Shown here: in pieces, positions 1 through 7,392 of the stretch
Layout: the number at the start of each line of letters is the position of its first letter
Position numbering within the stretch: position 1 is the stretch's first letter
Source: Halopseudomonas yangmingensis
Lineage (GTDB): Bacteria > Pseudomonadota > Gammaproteobacteria > Pseudomonadales > Pseudomonadaceae
Length of the DNA stretch: 64,000 nt
Assembly (NCBI RefSeq): GCF_900114825.1
Contig: NZ_FOUI01000014.1
Location: 1-64,000 of the forward strand
Reading direction: 5' to 3'
Program-made: the position numbers and the translations under genes
The notes under the pieces: model-generated
What the model was told of the DNA's origin: nothing
The model's database searches: none
What the model saw: the letters and a program-made list of their open reading frames with translations, nothing else

Positions 1-302
1 ACAAGAACGCCAATTGAAACCCAGACAAACGAATACAGAAATGTGGCATATCCGAGCGCATATACCTTTGCTGGATAGATTAGTCGCCATAGCCACATAG
101 CCAATAATAGAGCCGAAAAAAATGACTTGGTCAGTGCGAACTGATATCCGTTTCTATGTAAGAAAAAATAATGGACAAATGAAATATTTTCCATTAGTGC
201 ATATGCTTTTGGTTTTTGATAGTACTTTATGATCAATCCGATATCTGAGATTAATATCATTGTGACGACGATTACTGCTAACAGCGGAAATATCCTTTTC
301 AA
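1..302 (-). CDS. Integron-cassette membrane protein, partial (C-terminus beyond window)
   Basis: Reading the minus strand from 302 gives an uninterrupted 100-codon frame to the window edge. It starts with TTG directly after an in-frame TAG, and GGAG lies 7 nt upstream, which fixes the start. The N-terminus is a hydrophobic helix (about residues 4-18, rich in I, L and V). A second, longer hydrophobic stretch runs from about residue 58 to 100 (contains ALLLAMWLW). It is therefore an integral membrane protein of at least two segments. No family is recognised. It begins 18 nt inside an attC core site and is AT-rich compared with the rest of the window, as expected for an integron cassette. It is transcribed in the same direction as the next two cassette genes. 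Confidence 0.7.
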   Translation of the reverse strand, partial: MKRIFPLLAVIVVTMILISDIGLIIKYYQKPKAYALMENISFVHYFFLHRNGYQFALTKSFFSALLLAMWLWRLIYPAKVYALGYATFLYSFVWVSIGVL

Positions 303-319
303 CTACTTTCTCCAGGAAT

Positions 320-392
320 GCATAACGCCCTTGCTCACCGGAAAATTGCGAGCGCAGCGAGTAATTTTTCCGAGTGCAGCAATTTGTTATGC
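320..392 (-). other. attC recombination site of the TIR cassette
   Basis: Read on the minus strand the site starts with GCATAAC and ends with GTTATGC, the inverted 7-bp core sites expected for R'' and R'. The inner arms TTGCTGCACTCGG and CCGGTGAGCAA, plus AAAAATT/AATTTT, fold back on each other to give the imperfect hairpin typical of attC. R' is preceded by GGGC, giving the common GGGCGTTATGC ending. R'' is exactly complementary to the core site at the head of the TIR cassette (1171-1177), the signature of a cassette that circularised and reinserted. The stop codon of the TIR gene lies inside R''. Confidence 0.88.
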
Positions 393-1154
393 CCTCGACC
401 TTATAAGCTCAGCGATTTCAGCCGCAATTTCATTGATAGTATGAGTAGCGGTGCTCCTAGCGACTTTATCAGCCAGAGACGGACTATAATCAACGACTTG
501 CTGCTTTGTAATGTTATGCCAAATTGGCAGTAGAACCTGCTCGCCGGAGACGGTGCGCGTAACGATTCCGTCAAGTTCGTAATTGGTCCAGCCCTTTGAA
601 ATAAACGAAGGGGAAAGAACTACCAGCCCAACGCGACTATTAGCTAAGCCTTTGTCTATTTTTTGCCTTAGGCTATCTCCAATCCTAAGCGTCATTTCGT
701 CGTACCAAACGTTCAGGCCTTCATTTATCAATGCGTTGGCAAGTGGCCTAACAAATTCATCTTTATCTTCTGACGCATGAGAGATAAATACATCATGCGT
801 CTCTCCACCAGTTTCTGTAGGAGGCGGAACATTGTCCCGCAGCAAACTCGGTACTTCAGAAAGCGGGCGTTCCTGGATTTCAGGCAAGGCCCCGGGCACA
901 ACACGAACAGAGGCATTTGTACTGCCGCGCAATCCTTGCATATCAACAGCAACATACCAGTGGCCAGAATTCGGAACTGCTATTCGTATTGGTGATTTCG
1001 TCGCTAAACCACCATAGAACCTATGTTTCCGTCCGTTCTTATAGCTGCTGAAATTAGAGCTATCCATCAGCCGAACATTCGCGCCACTAGACAAAGTTAC
1101 CTCAACCACCTCGCCTCTCTTGAGATTGCCAAGATCATACTTTAAGAAATTCAA
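387..1154 (-). CDS. DUF1883-TIR domain protein in an integron cassette
   Basis: 255 aa, TTG start with AGGAG about 6 nt upstream. Residues 1-90 match DUF1883 (starts NFLKYDLGNL, contains VRLMDSSNFSSYKNGR). A proline-rich linker of about 30 residues follows, then a TIR domain from about residue 120 (HDVFISHASEDKDEFVRPLA) to the end. The TIR domain holds the box-1 VFISHASEDKD motif, WYDE, and a WTNYELDGI segment whose Glu sits where NADase TIR domains carry the catalytic Glu. Bacterial TIR proteins often hydrolyse NAD+ or make cyclic ADP-ribose signals in phage defence; that role is an inference here. The gene fills a complete cassette between core sites 1171-1177 and 386-392, and its stop codon lies in the attC. 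No Thoeris ThsA partner or SIR2 gene is next to it. Confidence 0.9.
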   Translation of the reverse strand: MNFLKYDLGNLKRGEVVEVTLSSGANVRLMDSSNFSSYKNGRKHRFYGGLATKSPIRIAVPNSGHWYVAVDMQGLRGSTNASVRVVPGALPEIQERPLSEVPSLLRDNVPPPTETGGETHDVFISHASEDKDEFVRPLANALINEGLNVWYDEMTLRIGDSLRQKIDKGLANSRVGLVVLSPSFISKGWTNYELDGIVTRTVSGEQVLLPIWHNITKQQVVDYSPSLADKVARSTATHTINEIAAEIAELIRSRA

Positions 1155-1170
1155 TGTCGACTCCTTTTAG

Positions 1171-1254
1171 GCATAACGCCGCCAACACGCGCGGCTTTGC
1201 AGTGAAGGCGAAGCCGTAACGAAAAAGCCGTCGCCGTGCTTGGCTTTGTTAGCG
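1171..1254 (-). other. attC recombination site of the 119-aa cassette
   Basis: On the minus strand the 84-bp site starts CGCTAAC and ends GTTATGC. The arms GCCAAGCACGGCG and CGCGCGTGTTGGC pair almost perfectly, giving the usual L''/L' structure, with a GC-rich central loop. R'' is the exact complement of the core site GTTAGCG at 1682-1676 that begins the cassette. The ending GGCGGCGTTATGC is typical of attC. Confidence 0.88.
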
Positions 1255-1261
1255 ACAGATC

Positions 1262-1621
1262 CTAGTCGTCAACATCTTCACCCCTATACAATTTGTCTTC
1301 CCTTATTTCTTCAAGGTCGTCTTCAGATAGTTGCCGTTCGGAAAGGGGAATAATTATATCCGCCTGCTCAATCACAGCTTCTATCGCGGACTCAAATTTC
1401 GGCTTATCAGCTTCACTTAACGGAGTGTTGAGAAAGTCAGCAGGAAGGTCACCCTTTAATCCCAGATGATCATCGTGGAGTGCAAAAACCTTATCGGTAT
1501 TTCCCAAGTCTACCAAGGCATCGACAAGGTCTTCGACGGTCTCGTATTCTATGTCTGGATTGAACGGGCCGCCATCTCCCAACGCATGTGCAATATCTTC
1601 TAAGCTTTCAAACTTCTTCAT
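1262..1621 (-). CDS. Acidic 119-aa protein of unknown function (integron cassette)
   Basis: 119 aa, strongly acidic (about a quarter Asp and Glu), starting MKKFESLEDIAHALGDGG, with GGGGAG about 11 nt upstream of the ATG. It has no signal peptide and no membrane segment. It looks like a small soluble, mostly helical protein. No family is recognised. Very acidic small proteins are often DNA mimics or immunity factors, but nothing in the sequence proves either. It forms a complete cassette together with the attC at 1171-1254 and is read in the same direction as the TIR gene. Confidence 0.7.
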   Translation of the reverse strand: MKKFESLEDIAHALGDGGPFNPDIEYETVEDLVDALVDLGNTDKVFALHDDHLGLKGDLPADFLNTPLSEADKPKFESAIEAVIEQADIIIPLSERQLSEDDLEEIREDKLYRGEDVDD

Positions 1622-1675
1622 AAATCGTCGCTCCCCATCTTGGTTGAATTAGAACTCTACGCTGCTTGGCAATAT

Positions 1676-1682
1676 CGCTAAC
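1676..1682 (-). other. Integron core site at the head of the first cassette
   Basis: GTTAGCG on the minus strand, 55 nt upstream of the 119-aa gene. It is the exact complement of the R'' at 1248-1254, which marks the insertion point (G/TT) of this cassette. The next 7-bp core of a preceding attC is not seen further right, so this is either the old attI junction or the edge of the array. No intI follows in either orientation. Confidence 0.7.
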
Positions 1683-2164
1683 ATTGATATTTTCTAGCAC
1701 GCAGTACTAACACGCGATCTATCCCCAGCACAGCAACACCAAAAACCTAATAACTTTCAAAAGCCTGTGCCAATCAAACCGCAAACCTCGCATGTTATAC
1801 CGCGTGCGGTTATAAACCGTGCATGCGATCTAACCAGCGTGGCCGGGCCTGGGTGGGATGCGGGGTTGTGTGGCATCCATGCCTCAGGAGGGCTGCGCGC
1901 TGGCAGTTGGTTCGATAGTGCATTTATTTGCTGCCGGTGCCAAGGGTGCGTGGGTGTGGGGGTTGGGTTTACTGGGCTCCCGCCTTCGCGGGAGTGACGA
2001 TGAAAATCGCGGGAGCGGCATTGAGCATCGCGGGAGTGGCATTGAGCATCGCAGGAGTGACGTTGAGGCTTGCGGCTGTGACATTGAAGACTGCTGGCAT
2101 GACCTGCCGGGGTTCGGGCACTATCCTGCGTTATGCTTCCTTCTTTATCTGCCGGTGATTGTTT
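1683..2164. other. Non-coding stretch between the cassettes and the mechanosensitive channel gene
   Basis: About 480 bases without a convincing gene. The open frames here are low-complexity and come from the tandem repeat. The left part (1683-1850) is AT-rich and continues the cassette-like composition; the right part is GC-rich and carries the hairpin and 21-bp repeats described separately. No integron integrase or recognisable integrase remnant is present. Confidence 0.6.
1977..2111. repeat. Hairpin followed by six decaying 21-bp tandem repeats
   Basis: CTCCCGC (1977-1983) pairs with GCGGGAG (1988-1994) around a CTTC loop, a form common in dispersed palindromic repeats of Proteobacteria. 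The right arm is the start of a 21-bp unit repeated in perfect phase at 1986, 2007, 2028, 2049, 2070 and 2091. The unit is TCGCGGGAGTGGCATTGAGCA at its clearest (units 2 and 3 differ by one base). Units 5 and 6 have drifted strongly. The period of 21 keeps all three frames open, which explains the false reading frames on both strands. Confidence 0.8.
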
Positions 2165-3073
2165 ATGGATAACCTGCTCGACAACCTGACTGAAAGCGTG
2201 TTCCTCGGCAAGCTGATCAGCAGCGTGCTGCTGGTGATTGCGCTGACCATTGTCTGGCGGCTGGCAGCGGCGAGCATTCGCCGGGTCAGTTGGTCGACCC
2301 ATGAGTCGCAGCGGCGCTGGCTGGTGATGGCGCGCAATGTAGCGGTGATTACCGGGGTGTTTTTGCTGGTGGTGGTGTGGGCCGACCAGTTGCGCACCCT
2401 GGCGTTGTCGGTGGTGGCCTTTGCCGCAGCGATCATCCTGTCGACCAAGGAGCTGTTGATGTGCTTTACCGGCGGGGTGTTGCGCTCCAGTGCCGGGATG
2501 TTCCATCTGGGTGACCGTATAGAGGTAAAGAAGCTGCGCGGCGATGTGATCGACCTGACCGTGCTGACCACGACCATTCTGGAAATTGGCCCGGAGCAGC
2601 TGTCGCACCAGCAGACCGGGCGGGCGGTGGTGTTGCCGAATTCGATCTTTCTCAGTGAGGCGGTGATCAACGAGAGCTTTACCGAGGACTATGTGCTGCA
2701 CACCACGGTGCTGCCGCTGGCGCGCAAGGATGACTGGGCGCGTGCCGAGCGGCATCTGCTACAGGCTGCCAATGAGGTCTGTGAGGAGTTTATCGAGGCG
2801 GCGCGCAAGCATCTGGTTCGTCTGGGCCGGCGCCAGGGGCTGGATGTGCCTTCGGTGGAGCCACGGGTGACGCTGCTGTTTCCCAAGCCCGATGAAATTG
2901 ATCTGCTGGTGCGGTTCCCGGTGCCGGCGCGCCGGAAGGGCCGTATTGAGCAGGCGTTGTTGCGGCGCTATCTGGCGCTGGAGGATGCAGCATCGGTGCA
3001 GCCGGACGCTGACATTAGCCAGGCAGCCGGGCTGCAGGCCGAGGCGACACCGAGTGACAGCCCGCTATCATAA
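2165..3073 (+). CDS. MscS-family mechanosensitive channel protein
   Basis: 302 aa from ATG 2165; a TTG two codons upstream is possible, but the ATG is better spaced from GGTG. Two membrane segments are clear (about residues 17-34 and 57-77), followed by the pore-helix-like stretch TLALSVVAFAAAIILSTKE and then a soluble beta domain with GDRIEV, GDVIDL and VLPNSIF, the hallmarks of the MscS middle domain. A basic alpha/beta domain follows, then an Ala-rich low-complexity tail. It is shorter at the N-terminus than multi-helix MscK/MscM types. Its likely role is a tension-gated osmolyte release valve in the inner membrane. It is alone, about 90 bp ahead of modA. Confidence 0.85.
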   Translation: MDNLLDNLTESVFLGKLISSVLLVIALTIVWRLAAASIRRVSWSTHESQRRWLVMARNVAVITGVFLLVVVWADQLRTLALSVVAFAAAIILSTKELLMCFTGGVLRSSAGMFHLGDRIEVKKLRGDVIDLTVLTTTILEIGPEQLSHQQTGRAVVLPNSIFLSEAVINESFTEDYVLHTTVLPLARKDDWARAERHLLQAANEVCEEFIEAARKHLVRLGRRQGLDVPSVEPRVTLLFPKPDEIDLLVRFPVPARRKGRIEQALLRRYLALEDAASVQPDADISQAAGLQAEATPSDSPLS

Positions 3074-3165
3074 TGACTGGCAATTGCACTGCCCTGCGTA
3101 AGGCCCTAAGCTGCGTCTTACCCGCCACCACCTGGTACCTTTCAACCCGGCTCCGAGGAGCGCCG

Positions 3166-3939
3166 ATGTCACTGCTCAAATACCTTGCCCGCGCCACCCT
3201 GCTGCTGACCCTGCTGCTGTCCAGCGGCCCCTTGCTGGCCCAGTCGCTGCGCATTGCCGCGGCCTCCGACCTGCGCTTTGCCCTCGACGAGATTGTCGCG
3301 CTCTGGCAGCAACAGCAGCCGGATACCCAGGTGCAGGTGATCTACGGCTCGTCCGGCAAGCTGACCACGCAGATCATCAACGGCGCGCCCTTCGACCTGC
3401 TGTTCGCCGCCGATATCGCTTTTGCCGAGCAGTTGCATGAGCGCGGCCTGACCAGCAGTGAACCGCAGGTACATGCCCTGGGCCGGATTGTGCTGTGGAG
3501 CAATACGCTGGATGCCGGGCAACTGAGCCTGGCGCAGCTGAGCGACCCGGCGATCCGGCGCATCGCCATTGCCCAGCCGGCACATGCCCCCTACGGGCTG
3601 CGTGCCCAGCAGGCGCTGCAGGCTGCCGGGGTCTGGGAGGCGGTTGAGCCGAAACTGGTGTTTGCCGAGAACATCGCCCACGCGGCGCAGATGGCCCAGT
3701 CCGGTGCGGCGCAGGTCGGCATCATCGCGATGTCGCTGGCGATGGCGCCGGGGCTGGCCGAGCATCCTTACCTGTTGATCGATGATGCCCTGCACAGCCC
3801 GCTGCTGCAGGGCTATGTGATTACCCGGCGCGCTGCCGACAAGCCGCAGGCGCAGGCCTTTGTGGCGTTTATCGAGAGCCCCGAGGTGCACGCGATCATG
3901 CGCCGCTACGGTTTTTTGCTGCCGGGTGAGCAACCCTGA
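3166..3939 (+). CDS. modA: Molybdate ABC transporter, periplasmic binding protein
   Basis: 257 aa from ATG 3166, chosen because GAGGAG lies 6 nt upstream and a signal peptide starts there (hydrophobic core ATLLLTLLLSS, cleavage near LLAQS). The mature part begins LRIAAASDLRFAL, the ModA N-terminal motif whose Ser contacts the oxyanion. YGSSGKLTTQI supplies the second Ser pair, and PFDLLFAAD and YGLRAQQAL are family landmarks. It binds molybdate or tungstate in the periplasm and delivers it to ModBC. The gene overlaps modB by one base, so modABC is one operon. Molybdenum uptake serves the molybdenum cofactor, needed for nitrate reductase. Confidence 0.95.
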   Translation: MSLLKYLARATLLLTLLLSSGPLLAQSLRIAAASDLRFALDEIVALWQQQQPDTQVQVIYGSSGKLTTQIINGAPFDLLFAADIAFAEQLHERGLTSSEPQVHALGRIVLWSNTLDAGQLSLAQLSDPAIRRIAIAQPAHAPYGLRAQQALQAAGVWEAVEPKLVFAENIAHAAQMAQSGAAQVGIIAMSLAMAPGLAEHPYLLIDDALHSPLLQGYVITRRAADKPQAQAFVAFIESPEVHAIMRRYGFLLPGEQP

Positions 3940-4631
3940 TGGATCTTCTTGGACTCGGCCCGGCGGACTGGCAGGCGATTGAGCTGACCCTCAAACTGTG
4001 CCTGTACACCACGCTGATCCTGTTGCTGCTGGCCACCCCGCTGGCCTGGTGGCTGGCGCATGGCCGCTCGCGCCTGCGCGGCGTGGTGCAGGCGCTGGTG
4101 GCTCTGCCGCTGGTGTTGCCGCCGACGGTGCTGGGCTTTTACCTGCTGGTGACGCTGGGCCCGCACGGCTGGGTCGGTGGCACCCTGGAGCGCTTCGGCC
4201 TGCCGCACCTGGCCTTCACCTTCGAGGGCATTCTGCTGGCCTCGGTGATCTATTCCATGCCGTTTGCCGTGCAGCCCCTGTGCGAGGCGTTCAGCTCGCT
4301 CGGGCGGCGCCCGCTGGAGGTGGCCAGCAGTCTCGGCGCCAGCGGGTTCGACCGCTTTGTCAGCGTGGTGCTGCCATTGAGCAAGGGCGGCTTTGTGATT
4401 GCCGCCACCCTGACCTTCGCCCATACGTTGGGTGAATTCGGGGTGATTTTGATGCTCGGCGGCAGCATTCCCGGTGAAACCAAGGTGCTCTCGGTACTGA
4501 TCTACGACCATGCCGAGGCGATGAACCATGCCGCGGCCCATCGCCTGTCGCTGCTGTTGCTGCTGTTTGCCTTTGTCACGCTGTTTCTGGTCTACGGCAT
4601 CAGCCGGCGCTTTCAGGTGGTGCGCCCATGA
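3939..4631 (+). CDS. modB: Molybdate ABC transporter permease
   Basis: 230 aa with five to six membrane segments. PLVLPPTVLGFYLL in the second helix region and EFGVILMLGGSIPGETK near the end are characteristic of ModB. The EAA loop that contacts the ATPase is EAFSSLGRRPLEVASSLGAS. The start overlaps the modA stop and the end overlaps modC by 4 bp (ATGA), so translation is coupled. It forms the homodimeric channel of the importer in the inner membrane. Confidence 0.95.
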   Translation: MDLLGLGPADWQAIELTLKLCLYTTLILLLLATPLAWWLAHGRSRLRGVVQALVALPLVLPPTVLGFYLLVTLGPHGWVGGTLERFGLPHLAFTFEGILLASVIYSMPFAVQPLCEAFSSLGRRPLEVASSLGASGFDRFVSVVLPLSKGGFVIAATLTFAHTLGEFGVILMLGGSIPGETKVLSVLIYDHAEAMNHAAAHRLSLLLLLFAFVTLFLVYGISRRFQVVRP

Positions 4632-5701
4632 ACCTGCGGATCAGCGCCGAGCTGCAACTGGCCGATGAATTTCGCCTGCAGGTCGATACCGAACTGCCGC
4701 TGCAGGGCGTGACCGCGCTGTTCGGCCGATCCGGCTGCGGCAAGACCACCTTGCTGCGGATTGTTGCCGGGCTGGAGCGGGTGCGCGGCGCGCGGGTGCA
4801 GTTTGCCGGGCAGTGCTGGCAGGATGGCCGGCAGTTTGTGCCGCTGCATCGCCGGCGCATCGGTCTGGTGTTTCAGGAACCCAGCCTGTTGCCGCACCTG
4901 TCGGCCCGCGACAACCTGCTGTACGGCTACCGGCGCACCCCCGAGGCACTGCGCCGGCTGCACCCGGATCAGGTGTGCGCGCTGCTGGGGATTGAGGATC
5001 TGCTGCAGCGGCGCATCGACCAGCTGTCCGGCGGCCAGCGCCAGCGCTTTGCCCTTGGCCGGGCACTGCTGACCAGCCCGCAGTTGCTGCTGCTGGACGA
5101 GCCACTGTCGGCACTGGATAGCCAGACCAAGCGCGAGATCATGCCGTTCCTGTCGCGGCTGGCGACGGAGGCCGGCGTGCCCATGCTGCTGGTCACCCAT
5201 GCCCCGGAAGAGGTGCAGCGGTTGGCGGATCGCGTGGTCTTCATGCAGGACGGGCGCATCCAGTGCATCGAGTCGCTGCAACAGGCACTGGCCCGCCCGG
5301 ATTCGCCGCTGTTCGCCGATCAGGGCGCCGCCAGCATCCTGCTCGGCGAACTGGGCGAGCCGCAGGCTGACGGCCTGCGCGCCTTCGGCCCGGCCGCATC
5401 GCGACTGTGGCTGAGCAGCCGTCAGCCATCCCGGCCCGGTCAGCTGCAACGCCTGCATATTCGCGCCCAGGATGTCAGCCTGGCCCTCGACGACCCGCAA
5501 CGCATCAGCATCCAGAACCACCTGCCGGTACGCATCGAACGCATCGACCCGATCCGCCCGTCACAGCAGCTGGTGTCCTGCCGCACCGCCGACGGCCAGC
5601 TGCTGCTGGCCGAAGTCACCCGCCGCGCCGTCGAGCAACTGCAACTGGCGCCGGGGCTGGCGGTCTTTGCGCTGATCAAGTCGGTGGCGTTGCTGGAGTA
5701 G
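4628..5701 (+). CDS. modC: Molybdate ABC transporter ATP-binding protein
   Basis: 357 aa. Walker A GRSGCGKTT (about residues 34-42), Q-loop FQEPSLLPHLS, signature LSGGQRQRFALGRALL, Walker B LLLLDEPLSALD and the switch His in LLVTHAPEEV are all intact. The C-terminal 120 residues form the molybdate-binding TOBE/Mop domain typical of ModC (from about IRAQDVSLAL onward). It powers ModB. The 3' end overlaps the convergent GNAT gene by 26 bp. Confidence 0.95.
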   Translation: MNLRISAELQLADEFRLQVDTELPLQGVTALFGRSGCGKTTLLRIVAGLERVRGARVQFAGQCWQDGRQFVPLHRRRIGLVFQEPSLLPHLSARDNLLYGYRRTPEALRRLHPDQVCALLGIEDLLQRRIDQLSGGQRQRFALGRALLTSPQLLLLDEPLSALDSQTKREIMPFLSRLATEAGVPMLLVTHAPEEVQRLADRVVFMQDGRIQCIESLQQALARPDSPLFADQGAASILLGELGEPQADGLRAFGPAASRLWLSSRQPSRPGQLQRLHIRAQDVSLALDDPQRISIQNHLPVRIERIDPIRPSQQLVSCRTADGQLLLAEVTRRAVEQLQLAPGLAVFALIKSVALLE

Positions 5702-6293
5702 TGTGCTGCAGGCGGGATTGCAGTCCGGCCCGTACACCCGGCCAGTCCAGATCGGTAATGCTGTAGTACACCGAGTCGCGCACATGGCCATCCTGGGCCA
5801 GCATGTGCCGGCGAAATACCCCTTCACGCCGGGCACCCAGACGCTCGATGGCCCGCTGTGATCGCAGGTTGCGCAGGTCGGTCTTCAGCTCGACACGCAG
5901 GGCGTCAAGTGCGTCGAAGGCATGACTGAGCAACAGGTACTTGGCCTCGGTATTCACCGCCGTGCGCTGATAATCCCGGCCCAGCCAGCTGTAACCAATT
6001 TCCAGTCCGCGATCACGCTCACGAATATTCATGAAGCGCGTGCTGCCCATCGGCCGCCCGCTTGCCGGGTGCACCAGCACAAAGGGGCACTGCGCCCCGC
6101 GTTCGGCCAGCTGCAGTGACTGCTCCACCCACTGCCGTGCATCGGCTGCTGCGCAAAGGCCAGGCACCGGCAGGTAGGCCCAGTCCTCGCGCTGCTGGCC
6201 GATGGCAAACAGACCCTCGACATGCGCCAGCGACAGCGGCTCCAGCCGCACATGCTCACCCGCCAGCGTGACTGGCTCTACCTTGAATCCCAT
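5676..6293 (-). CDS. GNAT-family N-acetyltransferase (RimJ/RimL type)
   Basis: 205 aa. It opens with GEHVRLEPLSLAHVEGLF, the usual start of RimJ/RimL-type acetyltransferases. The central region has GSTRFMNI and LEIGYSWLGRDYQRTAVNTEAKYLLLSHAF, the acetyl-CoA binding strand and helix. The end carries LKTDLRNLRSQRAIERLGARREGVFRRH, a very conserved block in this subfamily. The acceptor may be a protein N-terminus or a small molecule; it cannot be told from sequence. It converges on modC and overlaps its last codons. Confidence 0.85.
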   Translation of the reverse strand: MGFKVEPVTLAGEHVRLEPLSLAHVEGLFAIGQQREDWAYLPVPGLCAAADARQWVEQSLQLAERGAQCPFVLVHPASGRPMGSTRFMNIRERDRGLEIGYSWLGRDYQRTAVNTEAKYLLLSHAFDALDALRVELKTDLRNLRSQRAIERLGARREGVFRRHMLAQDGHVRDSVYYSITDLDWPGVRAGLQSRLQHTTPATPPT

Positions 6294-6387
6294 TCAAAAC
6301 TCCCTTTAAGACTGCTTCACTGCAGCAGCAGATAGATACCCACAACCACCAGCACACCTGGGACAACCGTATCAGCAAAAGGCTGGT

Positions 6388-6793
6388 GATCCGTCAAAGA
6401 TGAACCTCCCAATGGCCGGTTTTATCCGAACCGATTCGCGTTATTTTTCCAGCTTGTTGCAGTTTGGCCAGCGCACGGGCAATGGTACGCAGGTCTTTGC
6501 CGATGGCATCGGCCAGTTGCTGGCGCGTTAATTCAGGATTTTCGGTCAGCAAGGCCACAATGGCGTCCGGGGTTTTCAACCCGCTCACGTCCACCTGCCA
6601 ATTTACAGGGGCATTTGCAGAGGCGATTACAGGGGCGTTTTGTGCCAGCGTTTGCGCAATCACCGACAACATAAAGTGGATAAAAGGCGTGCTATCAGCC
6701 TGCCGATCCGCCTGCTCAAGGGCCTGGTAGTACTGCTGCTGGTGTTCCTTGATCACACTTTCCAGCGGCAGCGACAAAAACAGCGGGTGCCAG
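6388..6793. repeat. 406-bp direct repeat, copy A (3' part of the intact fic gene)
   Basis: Bases 6388-6793 recur at 8538-8943, exactly 2150 bp away, with three mismatches by eye (at 6397, 6400 and about 6451). Copy A covers the last 130 codons of the intact fic gene. The two copies bracket the rhuM-like gene in the same orientation, so recombination between them would delete rhuM and the front of fic. Confidence 0.9.
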
Positions 6794-7392
6794 CACGACA
6801 GGATCAGGGTTTGCCACAGTCGGCCCATGCGGCCGTTGCCATCACTGAAGGGGTGAATAAACTCGAATTCGTAGTGAAACACGCTGCTGGTAATCAGCGG
6901 GTGGTCGTTGGCCTGTTGCAGCCACCCCGCCAAATCCGCCATCAAGCCCGCTACCTGATGCGCGGGTGGCGCCACATGCTGCATCACCCCGGCTTTATGA
7001 ATACCTACCCCTTTATTGCGAAACGCGCCGGCATCCAGCAGCACCTCGCTCATCATCCAGGCATGGGCAGCGAGCAGGTCATCAAGATTGGCTGGCTGAA
7101 ACCGGGGCAGCGCATCATAGGCGACAATGGCGCCTTTCACCTCGGCCAGTTCGCACACGCTGCCCAGCACCGGCTTGCCCTCCACAATGGCGGTGATTTG
7201 TTCTTCCGTCAGGGTATTGCCTTCAATGGCCAGCGTGCCGGTAATGGTTTTGATGCGGTTTTGCTTGCGTAACTGCGGTGAGGCATTTAACAAACTGGCA
7301 TCCAGCCGCCCCACCTGCTGGCTGATATCGGCCGCCAGATTGAGGATATCGGAGGTGAGGGTAAAAGGGGGCTTGTCTCGTATCGGGCTCAC
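6394..7392 (-). CDS. Fic-domain protein with C-terminal winged helix (probable AMP transferase)
   Basis: 332 aa, GTG start directly after the stop of the upstream RhuM-Fic gene (TGA GTG), so the two are co-translated. The catalytic motif HPFSDGNGRMGR is complete (about residues 176-187). An inhibitory-helix motif of the (S/T)xxxEGN type, TLAIEGN, lies near residue 52, which makes this a class II, self-inhibited Fic enzyme. The C-terminal 60 residues (TPDAIVALLTENPELTRQQL onward) form a winged-helix DNA-binding domain. Fic enzymes usually move AMP from ATP to a protein Ser, Thr or Tyr. The gene lies in a repeat-flanked accessory locus; the target is unknown. Confidence 0.88.
   Translation of the reverse strand: MSPIRDKPPFTLTSDILNLAADISQQVGRLDASLLNASPQLRKQNRIKTITGTLAIEGNTLTEEQITAIVEGKPVLGSVCELAEVKGAIVAYDALPRFQPANLDDLLAAHAWMMSEVLLDAGAFRNKGVGIHKAGVMQHVAPPAHQVAGLMADLAGWLQQANDHPLITSSVFHYEFEFIHPFSDGNGRMGRLWQTLILSCWHPLFLSLPLESVIKEHQQQYYQALEQADRQADSTPFIHFMLSVIAQTLAQNAPVIASANAPVNWQVDVSGLKTPDAIVALLTENPELTRQQLADAIGKDLRTIARALAKLQQAGKITRIGSDKTGHWEVHL

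Noticed and set aside
1986-2111. CRISPR-like repeats
   Set aside because: The 21-bp units follow each other without spacers and decay in one direction; no cas gene is near.
1622-2164. Integron integrase gene or remnant
   Set aside because: No tyrosine-recombinase motif is found in any frame of this stretch or in the following genes.
1757-2755. 332-codon minus-strand frame with His/Arg/Gln-rich protein
   Set aside because: It is antisense to the MscS-type gene and runs through the 21-bp tandem repeat. The protein is low-complexity with no motif.
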